From contig CAMWTD010000034.1 in assembly GCA_947177085.1 (NCBI GenBank), positions 1-14,632 on the forward strand: a DNA stretch of 14,632 nt. The letters are read 5' to 3'. Position numbers and translations under genes: made by a program. The stretch comes from an uncultured Desulfovibrio sp. Its GTDB lineage: Bacteria > Desulfobacterota > Desulfovibrionia > Desulfovibrionales > Desulfovibrionaceae. Each line of letters begins with the position of its first letter. Within the stretch, counting starts at the first letter, position 1. Of this stretch, positions 8,401 through 14,632 are shown piece by piece. The notes beneath the pieces are model-generated. The model was not told where the DNA came from. It searched no databases and saw only the letters and a program-made list of their open reading frames with translations.

Positions 8401-9687
8401 CAGTACCTTGGGCAGGGCTGGCTCCAGGCGGAGCCGGACGACCCGGTGTGGGCCAAGGTGGACGCCATCCCGGACGACACCTACTGGGCCGCGCGCATGA
8501 CCCAGAAGGAAGAGCTGCTCGACGCCCTTCGCGCCGCCATTCCGGGCTACGCGCAGAAGTACCGCCTCAACCGGGCCGAGCGCGCCCTCATGGAGAGCGC
8601 CCTCAAGCCCGGGACCCTGCTCATCGGCTTCGCGCGGCGTTTCGCGCCCTACAAGCGCGCCACCCTGCTCTTTGCCGACCCGGACCGCCTCGCCCGGATC
8701 ATCAACGATCCCGAGCGCCCGGTGGCCTTCGTCTTCGCGGGCAAGTCGCACCCGGCCGACGAGGCGGGCATCAACATCCTCCAGGAAGTCATCAGGATGA
8801 GCCGCGACGAGCGCTTCCTCGGCAAGATCTTCTTCATGGAGGATTACAGCCTCGCGGTCTCGCGCCTGCTCTCGCAGGGCTGCGACGTGTGGCTCAACAC
8901 GCCGCGCCGCCCGCATGAGGCTTCCGGCACGAGCGGCATGAAGCTGCCGGTCAACGGCGGCATCAACCTGAGCATCTCCGACGGCTGGTGGTGCGAGGGC
9001 TACAACCGCGAGAACGGCTGGACCATCGGGCCCGTCGTCACCCTGGAGCTCCCCACCGACGACCAGAACGACTACTCAGACGCCGAGGCCCTTTACACCC
9101 TGCTCGAGCACCACGTGCTGCCGCTCTACCATGACTACAACAACCAGGGGCTGCCGGGCAGGTGGATCACCATGTCCAAGCGCTCGCTCAAGAGCCTCAC
9201 GGCCATGTACAGCAGCAACCGCATGGTGCGCGACTATGTGCACGAGGCCTACTGCCCGGCGGCCGCCCGCCGCGACGAGCTGGCGGTGGACAACTGGGAG
9301 CTCTGCCGCGAGGTCGCCGAATGGAAGAAGGATCTCCCCGTGCGCTTCGGCACGGTGAAAATGGAGGAGATCATCCTGAGCGGCGCGGACGGCAACACCA
9401 TGCTCTGCGGCGAGCCGGTCAACGTGCGCCTGCGCCTCAACCCGGGCGAGATGAAGCCCGAGGAGATCCTGGCGCAGCTCGTCATCGGCCGCACCTTCGC
9501 CAACGGCAACTTCCGCGACCGGCCGGACGTGCTCAGGCTTGAGCCGCGCGCCAACGGCAACGGCATCACCTATTCGGCCACCTATATCCCGCGCCGCAAC
9601 GGGGCCTACCGCTACGGCATCAGGATCATGCCCGTGCACAAGGGCCTCTCCTCGCCGTTCGAGACCGGCCTCGTGCTCTGGGGCTAG
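5440..9687 (+). CDS. glgP: Fusion of GT3 glycogen synthase and GT35 alpha-glucan phosphorylase
   Basis: 1415 residues from the ATG at 5440, chosen because GGAGAA (5431-5436) precedes it; a GTG at 5347 would add 31 residues translated from a hairpin. Residues about 8-545 match eukaryote-type (GT3) glycogen synthase: FEVSWEVCNKVGGIY (11-25), H183 in TTHATMLGR, R306 and K312 in GRYEMHNKG, and EPWGYTPQE with E434/E442. GT3 enzymes normally use UDP-glucose. After a linker (about 545-575), residues 578-1415 are a short-form alpha-glucan phosphorylase: the LPPELARLRELSNNLWWCWN entry region, SGGLGVLSGDH (688-698), HMNEGHSAF (836-844), the phosphate-site stretch GFARRFAPYKR (1063-1073) and the PLP lysine K1168 in GTSGMK. 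A beta-rich end domain (about 1315-1415) closes the protein. All key residues of both halves are present, so both activities are plausible. It is the last operon gene, followed by a terminator. Confidence 0.92.
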   Translation: MEFHNAPVTLFEVSWEVCNKVGGIYSVVSSKALQAVDTFGEDYFLLGPQLQHNAGFEETDEHIWDSIRPALAARNLKCSLGRWNIPGRPKAILVNFDQRYGSNQLLYELWKNFGVDSLSGGWDYVEPVMFATACGEVIAAIHECLVAPTSGRSVALFHEWMCGAGLLSLKRNAPAIGTVFTTHATMLGRALAGTGRDIYSNLRSINPAQEAAAQNITAKWSMESASAREADAFTTVSPITGEESTVFLGRSPDVITVNGLDMRVIPDFTKDRKEPLAHRAKVMAAANRFLRTELSPNTRIFAISGRYEMHNKGIDIFLDALARADRNLRGTDASILALCLVMGGHTGVNQAAVSGDPNATDNGLPFICTHHAWNAPQDPIINACRRLGLNNQPDSHVKVIFVPAMLDGHDGFLNMQYEDVISACDMGFFPSWYEPWGYTPQECAAWAVPTLTTDLSGFGMWARNAQKGNDEKSGVAVMPRRGMNFDQSAEMLHSYVLKAATMAPETLTELRKSARDVAELTSWSHFFANYLEAFRIALEKSTARTEQESEAREGMNRVLQASSSVTPFLRPMLAVAELPPELARLRELSNNLWWCWNDKARALFMTLNPQMWDKCHNPIQVLGQADNERLESLLANEDYMRLYTEVMAEFDAYMAEPLRDLDEHVNVKHPVAYFSTEYGITESVPIYSGGLGVLSGDHLKSASDMAVPLFGIGLLYKNGYFKQEIDENGRQVAVYPMNNFSQLPVSQVTDANNAPLYVQLELPGRILYARIWQMKVGRVTLYLMDTDTTRNSEEDRKITDRLYEANREIRLLQEMLLGMGGIRLIRTLGLEPHVYHMNEGHSAFLVIERLLECMGQGMSYDVATVRVRSNTVFTTHTPVPAGNEAFSLDLMSRYFTHFASKLGLDWGQFVQLGQIEGGNAHNFEMTVLALRFSSWANGVSRLHGEVSRHMWNKLWKSLPLAETPITYVTNGIHTPSYVGTQMHELLNQYLGQGWLQAEPDDPVWAKVDAIPDDTYWAARMTQKEELLDALRAAIPGYAQKYRLNRAERALMESALKPGTLLIGFARRFAPYKRATLLFADPDRLARIINDPERPVAFVFAGKSHPADEAGINILQEVIRMSRDERFLGKIFFMEDYSLAVSRLLSQGCDVWLNTPRRPHEASGTSGMKLPVNGGINLSISDGWWCEGYNRENGWTIGPVVTLELPTDDQNDYSDAEALYTLLEHHVLPLYHDYNNQGLPGRWITMSKRSLKSLTAMYSSNRMVRDYVHEAYCPAAARRDELAVDNWELCREVAEWKKDLPVRFGTVKMEEIILSGADGNTMLCGEPVNVRLRLNPGEMKPEEILAQLVIGRTFANGNFRDRPDVLRLEPRANGNGITYSATYIPRRNGAYRYGIRIMPVHKGLSSPFETGLVLWG

Positions 9688-9715
9688 CGGGCGGCGGCAT
9701 ATCCGCTGAATGAGC

Positions 9716-9754
9716 AACGCCCCTTCTCCCGCGCGCGGGGGGAGGGGCGTTTTT
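9716..9754 (+). terminator. Intrinsic terminator of the glycogen operon
   Basis: The stem AACGCCCC (9716-9723) pairs with GGGGCGTT (9744-9751), with further G/C pairing inside. It is followed directly by a T-run (9750-9754). It lies 28 bases after the TAG of the fusion gene, so it closes the operon. Confidence 0.85.
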
Positions 9755-9798
9755 CATGGAACCGGCAGGCGCGCCTCCCGCAAGGCCGCCGCCCGCGC

Positions 9799-9827
9799 TT
9801 GACTTGCCCCATGCCACCCACTAGAGT
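9799..9827 (+). promoter_or_regulatory. Candidate sigma70-type promoter upstream of purA
   Basis: TTGACT (9799-9804, 5 of 6) and TAGAGT (9822-9827, 4 of 6) are separated by exactly 17 bases, followed by an A/T-rich patch. A transcript from here would have a leader of about 500 bases before purA, spanning the hairpin-rich block. Another, closer purA promoter cannot be excluded. Confidence 0.5.
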
Positions 9828-9942
9828 TAAAATTCCGGTGAAGCGCGGCGAGTTTTCACGCCGTCGTGCAGGCGGCTGTGCGAGAATTTGCGCACTTGGC
9901 TGGACAAAAAGTCAAGGCTCTCTATCAGTGGATATTCCAAAT

Positions 9943-10216
9943 TCCGTCTGGAGCGTAGCGACAGACGGATGCTAGTGCCGGAAGAATCCTAAAAAATAAG
10001 ATTTTTCGGGGCTGGCAAGGAAGATAAAAATTTCCGAAGGGAGTGTACTCAAGTACTCGACCGAGGAAATTTTTCTCTGACGCAGGCAGCACCGAAGCGC
10101 TAGCCGTTGGCGAGCTTGCGAGCCTTACGGATAGCGACAGCGGCTGCGTTGACTGGCTGTCGGGGTAACTAATTGCTGTCTCCATCCGTAGCTTCCTTCG
10201 TCGCAACGGCTGGAGC
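9943..10216. repeat. Hairpin-rich, lower-GC element (structured RNA or interspersed repeat)
   Basis: Four stems follow each other. Hairpin 1: CCGTCTG (9944-9950) with CAGACGG (9962-9968), extended by T9943-A9969. Hairpin 2: 9970-9988 with 10000-10017, about 17 pairs including a few G-U pairs, one mismatch and one bulge. Hairpin 3: AAAAATTTCC (10026-10035) with GGAAATTTTT (10065-10074), perfect over 10 bp. Structure 4: AGCCGTTG (10102-10109) with CAACGGCT (10204-10211), enclosing TACGGAT/ATCCGTA (10126-10132/10184-10190) and CGACAGC/GCTGTCG (10135-10141/10156-10162). G+C falls to about 43% in 9961-10080, well below the flanking genes. This fits a structured leader or small RNA, or a mobile-type intergenic repeat. 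I cannot decide between these. Confidence 0.6.
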
Positions 10217-10335
10217 AAGGCTGTTTTTGACGGAGACTTTCGGCGTTAGGGGCAGCAGGAGATAGCGCTGCGTCGTCCCCTCGAATGCCCAACGAAGCAA
10301 AAGGCACATACAGCTGCTTCAGAGGAGAAGGCATC

Positions 10336-11613
<1,278 letters not shown>

Positions 11614-11648
11614 GGGGCGCGTGGCCGCCCGCGAGGTTTTCCCGCGCC

Positions 11649-12611
11649 ATGGACGTGGCTGACAGACTGCTTCCGGCCATTGCCGGCGAGGACTTCGCCC
11701 GGTTGCGCGGCGTGCTCGCGCGGCTCGCGCTTGCGCCGCCGCAGACCCTGCTGCTCGAGGGCGGCGACGAAACCGCCCGTCAGGAGCTGGCCCGCTACTG
11801 GGCCTGCGCCTGCAACTGCCCGCAGGCCCTGGCCGCCGCCGCGCGCGGAGAGCCGGCCGCGCCCTGCCTCGCCTGCCCTGTCTGCGCGCAAATAGCCGCC
11901 GGCGAGCACCTCGATGTGCTCGCCTTTGACGGCCGCATCGGCAACCGCGAGGACGAGGAAAATCCGGGCCCGGTCATGGCCTTCAACATGCGCCGCGCCC
12001 GCGAGCTCAAGAGCCGCCTGCGCGATGCGCCCCACGGCCCGGGGCGGCGCGTGGTCCTGCTCATGGGGCTTTCGCCGGCCCGGGACGAGGCGGCCAATGC
12101 CTTGCTCAAGGCGCTGGAAGAACCCAGCGCCCACACCGTCTTCGTGCTGTTGGCCGCGCAGCGGGAGCAGTTGCTGCCCACGCTCGTCTCCCGCTCCTTC
12201 TGCCTCACGCTCCCCTGGTCGGAAACGGCCACGCCCGATGCCGGGCTTGACGCCTGGGAAGCCGCCCTTGCGGACTTTTTGCACACCGGCCGGGGCTTTC
12301 TCGAAAAGGCGGCGGCCCGCGGCGGCCTTGATGCCCCGCAGGCGGCCCGCCTGCTCCTGAGCTGCCAGAGGGCGCTTGTCCACGTCCTTGCCGGGGGCGC
12401 GTCAACGGGCGCGCCCGGACCGCTGGCCGATGCCCTCGCGCCCCTGCTCGCGGCAGGGGGAAAAGCATCCCCGGTACACCGCGCGGCCCTCTGCGGCCGC
12501 TGGCTGGACGAGGCGCAGGAAATGCTGCGCTATGGCGTAGCCCCGGCCCGCGTCCTGGAAGGCTTTGCCAGCCGCCTCTTTGTGCTGTTGCGCGGCGAAG
12601 CCGCCGCGTGA
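11649..12611 (+). CDS. holB: DNA polymerase III delta-prime subunit
   Basis: 320 residues. Delta-prime is the fixed stator of the clamp-loader complex that places the sliding clamp on primed DNA. The AAA+ core is recognisable from NALLKALEEPSAHTVFVLLA (150-169) and the sensor/arginine-finger region LVSRSF (179-184), where R182 is kept and the usual SRC reads SRS. A cysteine cluster (C53, C55, C57, C73, C76, C79) matches the zinc module of the family. The Walker A position, LLLEGGDETARQ (34-45), lacks the GK[ST] signature, so this copy probably does not bind ATP, as in E. coli delta-prime. The C-terminal part (about 195-320) is helical and poorly conserved, as usual. The Shine-Dalgarno is weak (GAGG at 11633-11636, 12 bases away), consistent with reliance on upstream purA translation. 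Confidence 0.85.
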   Translation: MDVADRLLPAIAGEDFARLRGVLARLALAPPQTLLLEGGDETARQELARYWACACNCPQALAAAARGEPAAPCLACPVCAQIAAGEHLDVLAFDGRIGNREDEENPGPVMAFNMRRARELKSRLRDAPHGPGRRVVLLMGLSPARDEAANALLKALEEPSAHTVFVLLAAQREQLLPTLVSRSFCLTLPWSETATPDAGLDAWEAALADFLHTGRGFLEKAAARGGLDAPQAARLLLSCQRALVHVLAGGASTGAPGPLADALAPLLAAGGKASPVHRAALCGRWLDEAQEMLRYGVAPARVLEGFASRLFVLLRGEAAA

Positions 12612-12621
12612 ACGCTCGCCG

Positions 12622-14190
12622 TCACAGGCCGAGCAGGGCATCGATGGCCGCCATGTCGAGGCTCGCGGCGACCACGTCCGCCACGCGGTCGAGCTCCGGC
12701 CCCAGGTCCCACCCGACGCCCGCGAGCGGCGCAAGGCCCGCCTCCCGGCGCAGTCGCCCCAGCAGGGCGTGCCGGAAGCTGTCGCCGTCAAAGACGCCGT
12801 GCAGGTAGCTCCCCCAGATGCGCGCGGCATGTCCCGCATCCAGTCGGCCCCAGCCCAGCGGCCGCCCTTCCTCGTCCCGCATGATGACCGGCGCGCCGCG
12901 GCTCTCGCTGACGCCGTGGTGGATCTCATAGCCCGTCACGGGGAGGGCCTCACCGGCAAGCCCGGGCAGGGCCGCGCCTTGCGTGCGGCGCAAGGTCTTG
13001 CCCGCGGCAAGCCCGGTCACAAGCGGAAGCAGGCCGAGCCCGGCCAATGTCCTTACCCCACTCTCCCCCGCCTCCAGCCCGTGGGGGTCGTCGATGCGCT
13101 CGCCCAAGAGTTGCAATCCCCCGCAGATGCCCACCACCATGCCGCGCCGCCGGGCCAGGCAGTCCCGCGCGTAGGCGCAAAGGGCGTCCGCAAGGCCCGA
13201 AGCGCGCAAAAAGGCCATGTCCGCCATGCTGTTGCGGCTGCCGGGCAGGATGACCATGTCGGGCGCGCCCAGTTCCTCCGGCCTTCGCACCGCGCGCAGC
13301 CGCAGGCCCGGCTCCGCCCGCAGGGCGTCGCAATCCGTCAGGTTGCTGATGTGCGGCAGGTCGATGAGGGCCACGTCCAAAAGGCCCGACGGCGCGGAAG
13401 CCAGGCTTTCAGGCGGGGCCGGGGCCTCGATGCCCGGGCTCTTGCCGAGCTTGAAGCTCACCGAATCCTCTTCGGGGAGGCGCAGGTCCCGGATCATGGG
13501 GATGACGCCGAAAAAGGGGCGTCGCGTACGGCGGCTCACCGCCTCGAGCGCTGGGCCGAGTAGGCTGGCGTCCCCCCGGAAGCGATTGAGCGCAAAACCC
13601 GCCACGCGGCGTCGGTCCGCCCGGCCGAGCAGGGTCATGGTCCCGGCCAGCGCGGCGAAGGCCCCGCCACGGTCGATGTCGGCCACGAGCAGCACCTTGG
13701 CCCCCGCATGGGCGGCCATGCGCATGTTCACGATGTCGTGCCGCCTCAGGTTGATTTCCGCCGGGCTGCCCGCGCCTTCCAGCACCATGACGTCCCTGCC
13801 CGCGGAAAGTTCCGCCCAGGCCCGGCATACGGCCTTCCACGCCTTGCGCTTGTAGGCCATATACTCGCGCACGCGCATCATGCCCACAGGGCGGCCGAGC
13901 ACGATGACCTGGGAGCCCTGGTCGGAGGTGGGCTTGAGCAGCACCGGATTCATGCGCGCGTCCGGCTCCAGGCCGCAGGCCGCGGCCTGGAGCGCCTGGG
14001 CGCGGCCCATTTCCTCGCCGGCGAGAGTGACGAAGGAATTGAGCGCCATGTTCTGCGCCTTGAAGGGCGCGACGTTGAGGCCCCGCCGCGCGAACAGGCG
14101 GCAGAGGGCGGCCGTGATGAGGCTCTTGCCCGCATCCGAGCAGGTTCCCTGCACCATGAGCGCCGGGGGGCCGGGGCACGCGTCAGGCAT
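12622..14190 (-). CDS. cobQ: Cobyric acid synthase (glutamine-hydrolysing)
   Basis: 522 residues. It amidates the b, d, e and g side chains of adenosylcobyrinic acid a,c-diamide in cobalamin synthesis, using ATP and glutamine. The N-terminal dethiobiotin synthetase-like domain shows the P-loop GTCSDAGKS (15-23), FKAQNMALNS (43-52), LLKPTSDQGSQ (84-94), LEGAGSPAEINLR (137-149) and DIDRGG (171-176). The C-terminal class I glutamine amidotransferase domain shows LPGSRNS (315-321), GICGGLQLLG (354-363) with nucleophile C356, the CobQ-typical YEIHHG (421-426), and SYLHGVFD (461-468) with H464. No good Shine-Dalgarno precedes the ATG at 14190; an internal ATG at residue 12 is an alternative start. 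No other cobalamin genes and no cobalamin riboswitch are visible nearby. It converges on holB with 10 bp between stops. Confidence 0.95.
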   Translation of the reverse strand: MPDACPGPPALMVQGTCSDAGKSLITAALCRLFARRGLNVAPFKAQNMALNSFVTLAGEEMGRAQALQAAACGLEPDARMNPVLLKPTSDQGSQVIVLGRPVGMMRVREYMAYKRKAWKAVCRAWAELSAGRDVMVLEGAGSPAEINLRRHDIVNMRMAAHAGAKVLLVADIDRGGAFAALAGTMTLLGRADRRRVAGFALNRFRGDASLLGPALEAVSRRTRRPFFGVIPMIRDLRLPEEDSVSFKLGKSPGIEAPAPPESLASAPSGLLDVALIDLPHISNLTDCDALRAEPGLRLRAVRRPEELGAPDMVILPGSRNSMADMAFLRASGLADALCAYARDCLARRRGMVVGICGGLQLLGERIDDPHGLEAGESGVRTLAGLGLLPLVTGLAAGKTLRRTQGAALPGLAGEALPVTGYEIHHGVSESRGAPVIMRDEEGRPLGWGRLDAGHAARIWGSYLHGVFDGDSFRHALLGRLRREAGLAPLAGVGWDLGPELDRVADVVAASLDMAAIDALLGL

Positions 14191-14209
14191 GGCGCGGAAG
14201 ATACGCGGG

Positions 14210-14237
14210 GGCGCGCCCCTCCCGGGAGGGGCGCGCC
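14210..14237. promoter_or_regulatory. Perfect 28-bp GC-rich palindrome
   Basis: The half GGCGCGCCCCTCCC (14210-14223) is mirrored exactly by its reverse complement (14224-14237), with CCCGGG at the centre and GGCGCGCC at each end. It lies between the stop of the small - strand gene and the start of cobQ, 20 bases upstream of the cobQ ATG. No T-run follows on either strand, so it is not a standard intrinsic terminator. It may be a T-less terminator, an mRNA stem in the cobQ leader, or a protein-binding site. Confidence 0.6.
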
Positions 14238-14279
14238 GGGAGGGACGCTCCAGAAAGGGGCTGTGGATACACGCCGCGC

Positions 14280-14632
14280 TTACTTTTTCACGCTCTTGGC
14301 GAGCACGTCGAGCATGAGCGCGTCCGGCTGCTTCTTGCAGGCCTCAAGGAAGGCGTCCAGGCTCTCATTGCTTTCCAGCGCTGAGGCCGGCTGGCCGCTC
14401 TTGCCGCGCTGGTAGCCGTCCAGCCAGATGACGAAGCCGCTGCCGTCCTCCTCATTGGCCGCGTAGTCCTTGCAGGTGGTCTTGTCCGCGCGCCACGGGC
14501 CATCTGCGGCGACGGGCTTTTCCTTGCGGGCCTTTTCCCAGTGGGGCAGCGCCTTGTCCGCCGGCGCGGCCTGGCAGGTGTCGTACACTTCGAGCAGCAG
14601 CGGCTGAAGCAGGGCCGGGTCGGCCACGGGCG
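14280..14632 (-). CDS. Small HdeA/HdeB-like protein, 5' end beyond the window
   Basis: About 115 residues are visible up to the TAA at 14280-14282. The frame is open to the window edge, so the true start, probably with a signal peptide, is not seen; the GTG near 14627 is not a convincing start. The visible part has TTCKDYAANEEDGSGFVIWL (50-69 of the visible part) with GYQRGKSG following, then ESLDAFLEACKKQPDALMLDVL (88-109), with C52 and C97. This spacing, a Cys before an acidic stretch, a WxxGY-like segment and a second Cys in a helix, resembles the HdeA/HdeB periplasmic acid-stress chaperone family. An extra Cys (C18) lies further upstream. The similarity is motif-level only; it could be another small exported protein. 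It is upstream of cobQ in the same direction, 89 bases away. Confidence 0.5.
   Translation of the reverse strand, partial: PVADPALLQPLLLEVYDTCQAAPADKALPHWEKARKEKPVAADGPWRADKTTCKDYAANEEDGSGFVIWLDGYQRGKSGQPASALESNESLDAFLEACKKQPDALMLDVLAKSVKK

Larger units (their letters stand above)
9755..10335. other. Long non-coding region between the glycogen operon and purA
   Basis: About 580 bases with no convincing gene. From left to right it holds the promoter candidate (9799-9827); two short hairpins, GCGGCG/CGCCGT near 9845-9864 (one G-T pair) and GTGCG/CGCAC near 9879-9896; the multi-hairpin lower-GC block (9943-10216); and the purA ribosome binding site GAGGAG (10322-10327). A 97-codon open frame on the - strand (9925-10218) covers the hairpin block and is treated as a by-product of it. 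Confidence 0.6.

Noticed and set aside
4954..8916. 1320-codon open frame on the - strand opposite the GH57 and fusion genes
   Set aside because: It is antisense to strongly conserved coding sequence, rich in Arg/Ala/Gly/Val/His as expected for a shadow frame in GC-rich DNA, and shows no domain.
9925..10218. 97-codon - strand open frame in the purA upstream region
   Set aside because: It coincides with the hairpin block, has no visible ribosome binding site or domain, and is better explained as a by-product of a structured or repeated element.
12565..13563. 332-codon + strand frame opposite cobQ
   Set aside because: cobQ on the - strand has all catalytic motifs; this frame has none and starts inside holB.
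14191..14279. Cobalamin riboswitch upstream of cobQ
   Set aside because: The gap is only 89 bases, too short for this riboswitch class, and no conserved B12-box-like sequence is seen.

Overview
This window is high-GC, densely coded bacterial chromosome. The combination of a glycogen gene cluster of this type, purA-holB, an aerobic/anaerobic-neutral cobyric acid synthase and the codon bias suggests a Desulfovibrio-like member of the Desulfobacterota (Desulfovibrionaceae). That placement is an inference from protein style and composition, not from a marker gene. I see no transposase, integrase, tRNA, rRNA or CRISPR array.

Region 1 (1-9754) is a four-gene glycogen/alpha-glucan operon on the + strand. 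A candidate sigma70-type promoter lies near 108-136 and a clear intrinsic terminator at 9716-9754. The order is: glycogen debranching enzyme (GDE family), a GT4 glycosyltransferase, a GH57 glycoside hydrolase with a Lys/Ala/Pro-rich tail, and a 1415-residue fusion of a eukaryote-type (GT3) glycogen synthase to an alpha-glucan phosphorylase (GT35). The first three genes overlap by one base each (TGATG), so they are probably translationally coupled. The fusion has its own ribosome binding site behind a 12-bp hairpin. Together they could elongate, debranch, trim and phosphorolyse a glycogen-like polymer. No GlgC, GlgA (GT5) or GH13 GlgB is in the window, and the GT3 domain points to UDP-glucose as donor.

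Region 2 (9755-10335) is a long non-coding stretch. It holds a good promoter candidate (9799-9827) and then a lower-GC block (9943-10216) made almost entirely of successive inverted repeats. It is either a structured leader or small RNA, or an interspersed repeat element.

Region 3 (10336-12611) holds purA (adenylosuccinate synthetase) and, 35 bp later, holB (DNA polymerase III delta-prime subunit), probably co-transcribed. 

Region 4 (12622-14632) is on the - strand and converges on holB with only 10 bp between the stop codons. It holds cobQ (cobyric acid synthase), preceded by a perfect 28-bp GC-rich palindrome, and then the 3' part of a gene for a small Cys-containing protein that resembles the HdeA/HdeB family and runs off the window end.
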